The position numbers were made by a program, and so were the translations under genes. Positions 55,458 through 64,000 of a stretch of DNA of 64,000 nt are shown here, one piece after another. Numbering within the stretch: position 1 is the stretch's first letter; each line of letters opens with the position of its first letter. Under the pieces are notes generated by a model. That model was not told where the DNA came from. It searched no databases and was given only the letters and a program-made list of their open reading frames with translations. Origin of the DNA: Rheinheimera pleomorphica (GTDB taxonomy: Bacteria > Pseudomonadota > Gammaproteobacteria > Enterobacterales > Alteromonadaceae); NCBI RefSeq assembly GCF_011634895.1, contig NZ_SIRR01000008.1, positions 434,001 to 498,000 on the forward strand, read 5' to 3'.

Positions 55458-56609
55458 TTACCCCCTGCCGCTGCGCGTTGAGGTACTGCGCGAACTGTCA
55501 GTACGGTTTGAGCTGTTGCTGTCAGTGTTGCTGCGACTTGGTGTAAAAGGCACAGCGCTGCTTGGCGCAGTGGCACCAGAACCTTGATTCAGCATTTTAT
55601 CCAGCGGTAAATACATAATGTTGTTGCCGTTTTTCACATCTACCATCACTTTTGACGTATTGCTGTACACCTGCTCCATTGTTTCCAGATACATACGGTC
55701 GCGTGTTACTTTCGGTGCCGCCAGGTACTCTGGTAACAGTTTTTCAAAGCGGGCGACTTCACCTTGCGCTTTTAATACAATTTGTTGCTTATAGGCTTCG
55801 GCTTCCTGCATTACGCGATTAACCTGACCACGGGCACGCGGTTCAATTTCCCGGGCATAAGCCTGAGCTTCCTGAATAAAGCGCTCCTGATCTTCCTGTG
55901 CTTTAATGGCATCATCAAACGCATCACGCACTTCTTCCGGTGGCCGGGCGTCGCGGAAGTTAACATCAACCAGCGCGATACCCATTTTGTAGGGTTCAAT
56001 AATACCTTCCAGCTCTTGCCGGGTATTTTGCCGCACCACTTCACGGCCACGGGTTAACACGTCATCCATAATAGAATGGCCGATAACATAACGCAGTGCC
56101 GCATCGGTTGCCTGATGCAGGCTGCTGTCGGCATCAACCACTGAAAACTTATACAGACGGGCGTTAAATACCCGGTATTGGATCTCAAAGGTCACCCGCA
56201 CCAGGTTCTGATCCTGCGTCAGCATAAAGCCATCACTGCGCAAGGTGCGTACACTGGTCACATCTACCGGCAGCACAGTGTCAATAAAGGTCGGCTTCCA
56301 GTGAATACCCGGGCCCACTTCGCTGTTGTACTGACCAAAGCGTAACACCACACCCCGCTCAGACTCTTTAATGGTGTAAAAGCCACTGAACGCCCACACC
56401 AAAGCTGCCACGATTAACACCAGCACTAACGCCGCTGAAGCGCCGCCGTTGCTGCTGCCACCGGAGGACTTACCGCCGCCGAAGATGCCACCGAACTTTT
56501 TACCAAAGTTGCGGAACACTTCGTCTAAATCAGGAGGCCCCTGATCACGTCCGCCCTGTTTCCAGGGGTCGTTATTTTTGCCGTTGTTGCCGGGCTCATT
56601 CCAAGCCAT
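55458..56609 (-). CDS. hflK: HflK, SPFH-domain modulator of FtsH
   Basis: Partner of HflC, 383 residues. A Gly/Asn-rich cytoplasmic N-terminus (MAWNEPGNNGKNNDPW) precedes one membrane helix (ALVLVLIVAALVWAFSGFY) and the SPFH domain (ERGVVLRFGQY ... DVNFRDARPPEEVRDAFDDAI). The C-terminal tail is rich in Ser, Arg, Thr and Asn (about 350-383), low-complexity but usual for HflK. Encoded between hflX and hflC. Confidence 0.97.
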   Translation of the reverse strand: MAWNEPGNNGKNNDPWKQGGRDQGPPDLDEVFRNFGKKFGGIFGGGKSSGGSSNGGASAALVLVLIVAALVWAFSGFYTIKESERGVVLRFGQYNSEVGPGIHWKPTFIDTVLPVDVTSVRTLRSDGFMLTQDQNLVRVTFEIQYRVFNARLYKFSVVDADSSLHQATDAALRYVIGHSIMDDVLTRGREVVRQNTRQELEGIIEPYKMGIALVDVNFRDARPPEEVRDAFDDAIKAQEDQERFIQEAQAYAREIEPRARGQVNRVMQEAEAYKQQIVLKAQGEVARFEKLLPEYLAAPKVTRDRMYLETMEQVYSNTSKVMVDVKNGNNIMYLPLDKMLNQGSGATAPSSAVPFTPSRSNTDSNSSNRTDSSRSTSTRSGRG

Positions 56610-56649
56610 GCTCTACTCCGTTCTAAGTTGCAAAATAAGGGTTAATGTA

Positions 56650-57945
56650 TCAAATAAGCTGGGCGCTGACGATATAGTTTTCCAGCAGCCCCTTCGATTG
56701 TTTTACGCAGCGTTGCCACACGGCTTCACTCAACCGCAGCTGCAGCTGGCAATTACCCTCGGCGTCAAAATGTTCTTCGGCAATACAATGCTGCTGATGA
56801 AACCGTGCCCGCCAAACGGCCTGTTGTGGCGGCAATGACAGCGCTACATCAATATACCGCTCAGACAGCAACTGGGTTATTGCCTGCGCCAGCAAATCCA
56901 GACCAGCACCACTGGCGGCAGAAACATAAACCGCGACAGGCTGGGCATATTCGTTATATTCAATACGCGGATTTTGCTCCAGCAGGTCAATTTTATTAAA
57001 CACCACCAGCTGCGGCAGTTGGTCGGCCCCAATTTCGGCCAGCACCAGCGCCACCTGCTGCATATTGTCGTCTTTGCGTGGGTCAGCCACATCAACCACG
57101 TGCAGTTGTAAATCGGCATCGCGGGTTTCCTGCAACGTGGATTTAAATGCGGCGACTAAGTCATGCGGTAAATGGCGGATAAAACCGACAGTGTCAGCCA
57201 GAATAATCTCACCAACACCTTTGAGATGAATTTTTCGCAGCGTAGGATCCAGCGTGGCAAAGAGCTGATCAGCCGCATAAACATCGGCTTTGGTCAGACG
57301 GTTAAATAACGTCGATTTACCGGCGTTGGTATAACCGACCACCGACACCACCGGCACCTCTGCCCGCTGACGTGCACGCCGGCCTTGTTCTCGTTGCTTT
57401 TCCAGCTTCGTCAACCGCGCCTGCAGTGCTTTTACCCGTTCACGTAATAAGCGCCGGTCGGTTTCCAACTGGGTTTCACCCGGGCCACGTAAGCCAATAC
57501 CGCCTTTTTGCCGATCCAGGCTATCCCAGCCGCGCACCAGCCTGGAGGCTAAGTGTTTCAACTGTGCCAGCTCAACCTGCAACTTACCTTCGAACGTACG
57601 GGCGCGCTGCGCAAAAATATCCAGAATAAGGGTGGTGCGGTCAATAACCCTTGCTAAGCACAAACGTTCCAGATTCCGGGTTTGCGCCGGGCTTAAGGCG
57701 TGATTAAATATCACCACGCTGGCCTGGGTTTGTGCAACCAGATCGGCAATATCCTGCGCTTTGCCGGAACCGACAAAAAACTTCGAATCCGGCGCACTGC
57801 GGCTGGTTGTCACCACCTGCATGCCATTCACGCCAGCCGAGGCTACCAGCAATTTAAGCTCGCTTAAATCTTCGCTGGTATGCTGTTGCGAAAAATTGAC
57901 ATGGACAAGGATCGCTTGTTCCGGCACCACGCTAATATCAGACAA
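56650..57945 (-). CDS. hflX: GTPase HflX
   Basis: Ribosome-splitting GTPase of 431 residues. The N-terminal domain has FVGSGKAQDIADLV and GIGLRGPGETQLETDRRLL, then the G domain with GYTNAGKSTLFN (G1), DTVGFIRHLPHDLV (G3) and NKIDLL (G4). The start codon is TTG at 57945: it has AGAGG 8 nt upstream and makes the N-terminus align without gap to E. coli HflX. It follows hfq by 17 nt. Confidence 0.96.
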   Translation of the reverse strand: MSDISVVPEQAILVHVNFSQQHTSEDLSELKLLVASAGVNGMQVVTTSRSAPDSKFFVGSGKAQDIADLVAQTQASVVIFNHALSPAQTRNLERLCLARVIDRTTLILDIFAQRARTFEGKLQVELAQLKHLASRLVRGWDSLDRQKGGIGLRGPGETQLETDRRLLRERVKALQARLTKLEKQREQGRRARQRAEVPVVSVVGYTNAGKSTLFNRLTKADVYAADQLFATLDPTLRKIHLKGVGEIILADTVGFIRHLPHDLVAAFKSTLQETRDADLQLHVVDVADPRKDDNMQQVALVLAEIGADQLPQLVVFNKIDLLEQNPRIEYNEYAQPVAVYVSAASGAGLDLLAQAITQLLSERYIDVALSLPPQQAVWRARFHQQHCIAEEHFDAEGNCQLQLRLSEAVWQRCVKQSKGLLENYIVSAQLI

Positions 57946-57962
57946 GCGAATAACCTCTGTTA

Positions 57963-58220
57963 TTACTCCGTGTCGTCTTCGTCACTCTGGCCATTGCTGT
58001 GGCTAATCATGGTGTTAACAGCCCGCGCCGGCACCACGGTCGAAATGGCATGTTTATATACCATCTGACTCACAGTATTCTTCAGCAGAATTACGAATTG
58101 ATCGAAAGATTCGATTTGACCCTGAAGTTTAATACCATTCACCAAATAAATTGATACCGGAATACGTTCCCGTCTCAAGGTGTTTAAAAATGGGTCTTGT
58201 AAAGATTGGCCCTTTGCCAT
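57963..58220 (-). CDS. hfq: RNA chaperone Hfq
   Basis: Hexameric RNA chaperone of 85 residues. The Sm1 motif [27 protein letters not shown] and Sm2 motif [12 protein letters not shown] are intact, with proximal-face residues Q8 and K56-like positions and rim Arg residues. The acidic C-terminal tail ends SDEDDTE. It follows miaA in the classical mutL-miaA-hfq-hflX order. Confidence 0.98.
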   Translation of the reverse strand: MAKGQSLQDPFLNTLRRERIPVSIYLVNGIKLQGQIESFDQFVILLKNTVSQMVYKHAISTVVPARAVNTMISHSNGQSDEDDTE

Positions 58221-58310
58221 GTGCCGCTTTCCTTTTTTTATTAGTCCGACTTATATTGGTATTATTTTTTTTATTTCAAGTTGTTAAAACGTCTTTTTTA
58301 TCCATCTTGT

Positions 58311-59237
58311 TTAGCTTAGCGAAGATAAAATTGCTTGCAAGTTTTCTGACAGCGGCGCGTCACTTTCCAGCCAGCTTAATTGCTGCCAGCCACGTAACCA
58401 GGTGAGCTGGCGTTTTGCCAGTTGCCGGGTTGCCGCTATACCGCGCTCTGTCATGTCGCTGTAACTGCACTCACCCGCAAGGTACTGCCACATCTGCCGG
58501 TAACCAACACAGCGCATAGATGGCAAATCCGGGTGAAGATCTGCCCGCTGCTTTAAGCTGCGCACTTCTTGTTCAAACCCTGCTGCCAGCATTTGTTCGA
58601 ACCGCAGTGCTATACGCTGGTGCAGCACAGCGCGATCTTGCGGCGCTATGGCAAATTGGTGTACTGGAAACGCAAAAGGTTCCCCTTTATCTGCCGTTAG
58701 CGCTGTTAAACTGCGGCCTGTAATACGATACACTTCCAATGCCCGGTTAATCCGCTGCGGATCATTCGGGTGAATACGCGCCGCAGATACAGGGTCAATG
58801 TCAGACAGTTCAGCATGCAGTGCTGCCCAACCCTTAACAGCCGCTTCAGCCTCTAACTGAGCGCGAACAGCAGCATCGGCTTCTGGCAACGGCGAAATAC
58901 CGTCCAACAGGGCTTTAAAGTACAGCATAGTACCACCAACCAGGATTGGAATGTTACCACGATGTTGAATTTCAGCAATTAATCTGAGCGCATCTGTGCG
59001 AAAGTCTGCCGCAGAATAGTGTTCTGCCGGGTCGCGGATATCAATCAGATGATGCGGTGTCAGTGCCAGTTCTGCTGGCGTCGGTTTTGCCGTACCAATA
59101 TCCATACCACGATAAACTAGGGCGCTGTCCACACTGATAAGCTCTGACGGCAAGTGCTGATATAGTTCGGTTGCCAGTGCGGTTTTACCCGACGCTGTTG
59201 GCCCCATTAAGAAAATAACCGCTGACGGCGCTGTCAT
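58311..59237 (-). CDS. miaA: tRNA dimethylallyltransferase
   Basis: Enzyme of 308 residues adding an isopentenyl group to A37 of tRNAs reading UNN codons. P-loop [11 protein letters not shown], catalytic Asp in [18 protein letters not shown], and the zinc-free form of the C-terminal helical domain. The DMAPP donor would come from IspH in the same window. Its start overlaps the mutL stop by one base. An 90-nt A+T-rich gap follows before hfq, which may hold an hfq promoter as in E. coli. Confidence 0.97.
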   Translation of the reverse strand: MTAPSAVIFLMGPTASGKTALATELYQHLPSELISVDSALVYRGMDIGTAKPTPAELALTPHHLIDIRDPAEHYSAADFRTDALRLIAEIQHRGNIPILVGGTMLYFKALLDGISPLPEADAAVRAQLEAEAAVKGWAALHAELSDIDPVSAARIHPNDPQRINRALEVYRITGRSLTALTADKGEPFAFPVHQFAIAPQDRAVLHQRIALRFEQMLAAGFEQEVRSLKQRADLHPDLPSMRCVGYRQMWQYLAGECSYSDMTERGIAATRQLAKRQLTWLRGWQQLSWLESDAPLSENLQAILSSLS

Positions 59238-60988
59238 TACGCTGACTCCGGCAGTAAGCTCAGGGTTGCGTCCAGTTGCAGCGGAGCGCAGACCCAGAAC
59301 TGCGGCATACGCAGTATCTCAGTGGCGCAGTTTAACAACGCTGCCGCGCTGACCCCATTAGCTTTAAGTAGCATAGACAATAAACTCTGTATCAGGTTGT
59401 CACCCGTTGGGCATTGCTGCAGCCATAATGGCAACCAGTGGCTGATGGCAGTTTGCTTAAGCCAGGCCGGTACTGAGCGCACTATCACCGTCTGATCGGT
59501 TAATAACAAGTCAAAACCGGCGTGATTAAACACCTCGGCCTGTGTGGTCAATTGCCGCAGCTGTGCCGCGGTAACATGTATTCTTTGTGGTAACAGCAAA
59601 GGTTGCGCGCGCTGTGGGCAGGCAATAAAGTAAGCCGCCAGTGTCGGCACCAGATCTATCAGCACGATATTGTCAGCCTGCTGTTGCAGCAGATAACGAT
59701 TCGCGGCAATCAAGCTGCCCGCGGCGTTATCGTCAACAGCAGGCTGGGCGGTCTTTACTGCGTCATCCGCAGCGGGTATTACCGCTGGCTCCGCTGGGCT
59801 AAGCGCCTTTGGTGCAGCAGCGCTGTGCTGCCAATAGGCCAATTCCCGTGTTACGGCCGCCGCCGAATGCTGTCGGCTCTGATACCCTCTGCCGGCCGCC
59901 GCGCCATAGCCGGGACTAGCTGGCTGCTGCACGCCACTGAATGTCGTTGTTAGCGTTTGTGCTGGCGATACCGGACTAAGCGGCAGGTCATTCAGCTGCA
60001 TTAAGGCATCGGATAACGCCGATACCACAAAATCGTGTATCAATCGGGCCTGATGAAAACGCACTTCATGTTTGGCCGGATGCACATTCACATCAACCTG
60101 ACGCGGGTCCAGCTGCAAGTACAATACAAACGCTGGCTGCTGCTCGGCAGATAGGCTATCGCCATAAGCCTGGCGGATAGCATGGTTCAGCAGCTTATCG
60201 CGCATCATCCGGCCATTGACATAACTGTACTGGCAGTTATTTTGTGCGGTACAAGCCTGCGGCTGTAACAGCCAGCCCCAGATTTTGACATCGCCGTACT
60301 GATTTTCAATAAACGCCGCCTGGTCGGCAAAAGCCCGGCCACATAAGGCCGCTACCCGTTTCTGACGCTGTTGCTCTGTGTCCGCCGCCTTTAACCGCCG
60401 CACACTCTGGCCATTATGGTTAAGCTGCCAGCTAACATCGTACCGGCTCAGCGCCAGGCGTTTTACCAGCTCATCAATGTGGCCAAATTCGGTTTTATCG
60501 GTACGCAAAAATTTGCGGCGCGCCGGGGTGTTAAAAAACAAGTCCAGCACCTCAATACTGGTACCTACCGGATGCGCCGCCGGTTTTACCGTCACCTGCA
60601 TGTCACGGCCTTCAGCATTGGCTTGCCAGGCTGCATCCTGTGCTGCTGTGCGCGATGTTAATGTTAGCCGGGATACCGAGCTGATACTGGCCAGCGCTTC
60701 GCCGCGAAAGCCCAGACTACAGATCGCTTCCAGATCCGTTAAATCAGCGATTTTACTGGTTGCATGCCGGCTAAGTGCCAGCACCAGCTCTTGCTCGGCA
60801 ATGCCGCTGCCATTATCACGCACCCGGATAAGTTTGCTGCCGCCTTTTTCAATATCAATGTCGATATGGCTGGCACCGGCATCCAGGCTGTTTTCCACCA
60901 GCTCTTTGACGACAGAGGCCGGTCGCTCCACCACTTCACCGGCCGCAATCTGATTGGCCAGTTGCGGCGGTAAGATCTGAATAGGCAT
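59237..60988 (-). CDS. mutL: DNA mismatch repair protein MutL
   Basis: Mismatch repair ATPase of 583 residues. GHKL motifs: [34 protein letters not shown] and [10 protein letters not shown]; the transducer domain has [13 protein letters not shown] and [10 protein letters not shown]. The linker (about 350-420) is Ala/Pro/Gln rich and the C-terminus lacks the DQHAxE(E) endonuclease motif, as in species that use MutH. ATG at 60988 is chosen because it begins [19 protein letters not shown]; the longer frame to 61111 runs into the amidase gene. Confidence 0.96.
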   Translation of the reverse strand: MPIQILPPQLANQIAAGEVVERPASVVKELVENSLDAGASHIDIDIEKGGSKLIRVRDNGSGIAEQELVLALSRHATSKIADLTDLEAICSLGFRGEALASISSVSRLTLTSRTAAQDAAWQANAEGRDMQVTVKPAAHPVGTSIEVLDLFFNTPARRKFLRTDKTEFGHIDELVKRLALSRYDVSWQLNHNGQSVRRLKAADTEQQRQKRVAALCGRAFADQAAFIENQYGDVKIWGWLLQPQACTAQNNCQYSYVNGRMMRDKLLNHAIRQAYGDSLSAEQQPAFVLYLQLDPRQVDVNVHPAKHEVRFHQARLIHDFVVSALSDALMQLNDLPLSPVSPAQTLTTTFSGVQQPASPGYGAAAGRGYQSRQHSAAAVTRELAYWQHSAAAPKALSPAEPAVIPAADDAVKTAQPAVDDNAAGSLIAANRYLLQQQADNIVLIDLVPTLAAYFIACPQRAQPLLLPQRIHVTAAQLRQLTTQAEVFNHAGFDLLLTDQTVIVRSVPAWLKQTAISHWLPLWLQQCPTGDNLIQSLLSMLLKANGVSAAALLNCATEILRMPQFWVCAPLQLDATLSLLPESA

Positions 60989-60989
60989 A

Positions 60990-62291
60990 TCAGGGGATCC
61001 GCAGCGTTTGGCCAACGCGGATGCTGTCGGACGATAACTGATTGGCACTGCGCAAATCATCGATCGAGACATTGTAGCGCTGTGCCAGCAAAGATAACGA
61101 CTCACCGGCACTCACGCGGTGCTCACGGGCGCGTTGCTGGGCAAATAACGAATCAGCCGGCGGCGATTTTTCAAAATGTCGCTTTAGGGCGGCAAATAGC
61201 GACCGTGCCAGCTGGGATTGATGCGACGGCGATTTAAGCAGTTTTTCTTCCTGCGGGTTAGAGATAAAACCCACCTCAACTAAAATAGACGGAATATCCG
61301 GCGCTTTTAGCACCCCTAAACTGGCCGCCTGCGGTTCCTTTTTGTGCAGGTGCGCAACCTTGCCCAGCTCGCCAAGGACTTCGTTGGCTACCTGATACGC
61401 AGTGACCATTGAATGATTCATCGACAAATCCAGCACTGTCTGCGCCAGATAACGCTCATTCGCCGAATCTTTGATAATTTCAGCGACACCTCCAAGCAGT
61501 TCTGAGTGGCGCTCGGTTTGCTCAAGCATACGGCCGACTTCAGTAGTAGCACGACGCAGTGACAGCACCCAAACGGACGCCCCCCGTGGCTGCGGCGAGG
61601 TAAAGGCATCAGCATGAATAGACACTAATAAGTCTGCCTGCTGGCCGCGGGCAATTTCGGTGCGCCGGTTAACGTGCAAATAATAATCTTTGGTGCGGAC
61701 CATCATGGCTTTCATGCCCGGCTGGCTATCAATTAACCGCGCAAGCTGACGTGCTATCGGCAGGGTAATATTTTTCTCATAAAAACCGCTGGGGCCAATT
61801 GAGCCCGGGTCCTCGCCGCCATGGCCAGCATCAATTGCAATAATGATGTCGCGTGCAGCCCGTATCGCCGGTGGCGGCATATTTATCGGCTGAGGCTCGG
61901 GCAAATCCACCACTAAGCGATGGCCGTAAGGCGGCGTTGGCGGTAAGGCGAACACCGTCGCTTTACTGGCATGGGCTAAATCCAGCACGATGCGCATGCT
62001 ATTTTTATCACTGCTGCTGCGGATGGTTTTAATTAAACCGGTATCACCACTCACCGCAGGCAAGCTACTGCCTGGTTTTATACCATTCAGATCAATCACC
62101 AGACGGTCAGGTTTATCCAGCGTAAAATATTTGTGTTCAGGTGCGGCCGTTAAATCGAACACCACCCGGGTGTTATCCGGCGATGGCCAGACCCTGACAC
62201 TTTGAACTTCGTTACTGGCCTGGGCAACGAAACTCAACGCGCCCAGCAGCAACAGGAAACAGCCTTTGATCTTGTAGTAATTATTTTTCAT
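60990..62291 (-). CDS. amiB: N-acetylmuramoyl-L-alanine amidase (AmiB/AmiC type) with LysM
   Basis: Exported cell-separation amidase of 433 residues. Signal peptide (about 1-25), an AMIN domain ([25 protein letters not shown]) that directs it to the septum, the amidase_3 domain with [13 protein letters not shown] (zinc His), [13 protein letters not shown] (Glu) and [10 protein letters not shown] (His), and a C-terminal LysM module ([19 protein letters not shown]). The order tsaE-amiB-mutL is conserved. Activation by EnvC/NlpD would be expected from the family. Confidence 0.95.
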   Translation of the reverse strand: MKNNYYKIKGCFLLLLGALSFVAQASNEVQSVRVWPSPDNTRVVFDLTAAPEHKYFTLDKPDRLVIDLNGIKPGSSLPAVSGDTGLIKTIRSSSDKNSMRIVLDLAHASKATVFALPPTPPYGHRLVVDLPEPQPINMPPPAIRAARDIIIAIDAGHGGEDPGSIGPSGFYEKNITLPIARQLARLIDSQPGMKAMMVRTKDYYLHVNRRTEIARGQQADLLVSIHADAFTSPQPRGASVWVLSLRRATTEVGRMLEQTERHSELLGGVAEIIKDSANERYLAQTVLDLSMNHSMVTAYQVANEVLGELGKVAHLHKKEPQAASLGVLKAPDIPSILVEVGFISNPQEEKLLKSPSHQSQLARSLFAALKRHFEKSPPADSLFAQQRAREHRVSAGESLSLLAQRYNVSIDDLRSANQLSSDSIRVGQTLRIP

Positions 62292-62742
62292 CGTCTGTCA
62301 GAGCTTTTAGTATAGAGGCACCGGCCACAGTGTTAGCGCTGATACTGGCCAGCCGGTGCTGCTGTTCAAAGTTTAAGTGTATGTCGAGATCGGCAACAGG
62401 TAAATAACCCATGCCCTGCTCTGGCCATTCAATCAAACACAGGCTATCGGCACGGAAGTAATCGCGAATGCCCATAAACTCCAGCTCTTCGGCATCACGC
62501 AGCCGGTAAAGGTCAAAATGGTAAACGCTCAGCGTGCCCAGCTGATAGGGCTCAACCAGAGTGTAGGTCGGGCTTTTTACCTTGCCCTGATGCCCCAGCG
62601 CCATTAGCACGCCACGGCTAAAGGTAGTTTTACCGGCGCCCAGCTCACCGTGCAAAAACATCGTCTGGCCGCCGCCAACCAGACGGCCAATTTTACCCGC
62701 CAGGGTCAGTGTTGCCTGTTCATCAGCTAATGTAAATTGCAT
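62281..62742 (-). CDS. tsaE: tRNA threonylcarbamoyladenosine biosynthesis ATPase TsaE
   Basis: ATPase of 153 residues needed with TsaB and TsaD for t6A37 synthesis. Walker A is [34 protein letters not shown] and CLIEWPEQG are typical. ATG 62742 ([12 protein letters not shown]) fits E. coli TsaE in length; a TTG at 62751 is the alternative. The stop lies 11 nt inside the amidase frame, so the two genes overlap. Confidence 0.96.
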   Translation of the reverse strand: MQFTLADEQATLTLAGKIGRLVGGGQTMFLHGELGAGKTTFSRGVLMALGHQGKVKSPTYTLVEPYQLGTLSVYHFDLYRLRDAEELEFMGIRDYFRADSLCLIEWPEQGMGYLPVADLDIHLNFEQQHRLASISANTVAGASILKALTDDEK

Positions 62743-62927
62743 CTTGGCCAAGGTGACTACTCTCGTTACGCTAAAAACGCAGCTATGTTAACAAATTAGC
62801 CACGCCCTGAGCCAGTAAAACCAGCTTGCGCTGTCAGACCCACTTTTCGCCGCCGGGTTCCCTGGCCGCTAGGCGTAATTGTGCGCTATATGCTAAATTA
62901 GCCCGTCCCTCAACACAGACGGCTAAC

Positions 62928-64000
62928 ATGAGTATTGACTATCAGGCACTGGCGCAACAAATAAAGCAATGGGCCAAACAGCTGGGCTTTGACCAACTGG
63001 GCATTACCGGCGTCAGCCTGCCTGAGGCTGAGCGTCAGCTACAGAAATGGCTGGATGCCGGTTATCACGGCGAGATGGATTATATGGCCAGTCATGGCAT
63101 GTTGCGCGCCCGTCCGGCCGAGTTAGTGCCCGGCACCTTACGGGTCCTTAGTGTACGGATGAATTATCTGCCCAAAGGCGCTGGCTTTGCCACTAACCTG
63201 GCCGACCCGACCCAGGCTTATATCAGCCGCTATGCGCTGGGGCGTGACTATCACAAACTGATCCGTAATCGGCTAAAGCAGCTAGGTGAGCGCATTAATC
63301 AGCACGTCAGCGAGCTGGGCTACCGGCCCTTTACCGATTCGGCACCGATACTGGAGCGGCCTTTGGCGCAGCAAGCCGGCCTGGGCTGGGTGGGTAAACA
63401 CAGCTTATTGCTGAATCACGAAGCCGGTTCCTGGTTTTTTTTAGGCGAACTGCTGGTCAATCTGCCACTGCCCGTCGACACGCCGCACAGCGGCGATTGC
63501 GGCAGCTGCGTGGCCTGTATAACCAGCTGTCCGACCGGTGCTATTGTTGAGCCTTATGTGGTCGATGCCCGCCGCTGTATTTCGTACCTGACCATTGAAC
63601 TTAAAGGCGCGATACCGGAAGAACTGCGCCCTTTACTTGGCAACCGTATTTATGGCTGTGACGACTGCCAACTGGTGTGCCCGGAAAACCGTGATGCCCC
63701 GCTCAGTATCGAAAGTGATTTTCAGCGCCGTCAGCAGTGGCAAAGCCAAAGCTTACTCAGTTTATTTGCTTGGCAGCAGCATGAGTTTTTAAGCTACACC
63801 GAAGGCAGCGCCATTCGCCGCATTGGCTTTGAGCGCTGGCAACGTAATATTGCTGTCGCCCTTGGCAACGCGCCGTATCAGCCTGAGATTACACAAGCGC
63901 TTGAAGCAAAACTTGGCAGCGCCAGCGAGCTGGTAGCGGAGCATATTCAGTGGGCGTTAGCACAACAAAAGCGCAAACGCTGGCAGGTCGAATCACTGCT
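62928..64000 (+). CDS. queG: Epoxyqueuosine reductase QueG, C-terminus beyond right edge
   Basis: Cobalamin- and Fe-S-dependent enzyme of the last step of queuosine synthesis in tRNA. The window holds the first 357 codons, from the ATG at 62928. YHGEMDYM and FTDSAPILERPLAQQAGLGWVGK (catalytic Asp and cobalamin region) are visible, along with two ferredoxin-type clusters: CGSCVACITSCP and CDDCQLVCP. It is divergent from tsaE with a gap of 185 nt, as in E. coli and relatives. Confidence 0.95.
   Translation, partial: MSIDYQALAQQIKQWAKQLGFDQLGITGVSLPEAERQLQKWLDAGYHGEMDYMASHGMLRARPAELVPGTLRVLSVRMNYLPKGAGFATNLADPTQAYISRYALGRDYHKLIRNRLKQLGERINQHVSELGYRPFTDSAPILERPLAQQAGLGWVGKHSLLLNHEAGSWFFLGELLVNLPLPVDTPHSGDCGSCVACITSCPTGAIVEPYVVDARRCISYLTIELKGAIPEELRPLLGNRIYGCDDCQLVCPENRDAPLSIESDFQRRQQWQSQSLLSLFAWQQHEFLSYTEGSAIRRIGFERWQRNIAVALGNAPYQPEITQALEAKLGSASELVAEHIQWALAQQKRKRWQVESL

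Noticed and set aside
60378..60953. 191-codon frame on the plus strand opposite mutL
   Set aside because: It is fully antisense to a well-conserved gene, Ser/Arg rich in a low-information way, and has no ribosome site. The same reasoning removes antisense frames opposite ileS, purL, rnr and murJ.

Overview
The window is a stretch of a gammaproteobacterial chromosome. The gene families and gene order (rpsT-murJ-ribF-ileS-lspA-fkpB-ispH next to minor pilin genes; queG/tsaE-amiB-mutL-miaA-hfq-hflX-hflK-hflC-purA; rnr-rlmB-rpsF-priB-rpsR-rplI-dnaB-alr; motX) point to the Alteromonadales-like marine/freshwater group, probably near Rheinheimera, Alishewanella or Arsukibacterium. That placement is inferred from protein resemblance and synteny, not from a search. 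Coding density is high. I see no tRNA, rRNA, CRISPR array, insertion sequence or prophage.

Layout. 1-3738 (minus): minor pilin genes pilV-pilW-pilX (pilX cut by the left edge), preceded by an AlgZ/AlgR-like two-component pair; a pair of direct repeats suitable for a LytTR regulator lies just upstream of pilV. 3829-11104 (minus): ispH, fkpB, lspA, ileS, ribF, murJ, mostly overlapping or nearly so. 11206-11590: rpsT with promoter, UUG start and terminator. 11603-18103: mixed small transcription units, namely a possible persulfide-sensing ArsR regulator, a lone receiver protein, an M28 peptidase, small membrane proteins (one internally duplicated), smrA, a 23-bp inverted repeat, a 38-residue small protein, a GNAT enzyme, a GhrA-type reductase and an LpxH-like metallophosphatase. 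18196-27150: a two-domain OlsF-like ornithine-lipid synthase, a DUF3300 protein with a Q/R-rich tail, OmpW, a CoA-transferase/GNAT fusion overlapping a histone-deacetylase-family gene, a diguanylate cyclase and an M15-type peptidase. 27275-34874: purL, mltF, a small very basic protein, tadA, a PspB-like protein, zur and a CheX-like protein.

35061-42005 is the clearest accessory region: a 2197-residue exported SpvB/FG-GAP/RHS polymorphic toxin with a C-terminal HNH-type (SHH) nuclease domain and, 12 nt downstream, a small acidic cognate immunity gene that uses a UUG start. It interrupts an otherwise housekeeping landscape.

42105-64000 is the conserved replication/translation/RNA-processing block: alr-dnaB, rplI-rpsR-priB-rpsF with a likely S6:S18 leader, rlmB, rnr, then motX, an S41 lipoprotein protease, purA, a class-V aminotransferase, hflC-hflK-hflX-hfq-miaA-mutL-amidase-tsaE, and divergent queG running off the right edge. 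Two different folded intergenic repeat elements flank rlmB.

Points most worth a second look are the toxin/immunity pair, the cis-located AlgZR-pilin module with its repeat operator, the two folded repeats around rlmB, and two small proteins (38 and 53 residues).
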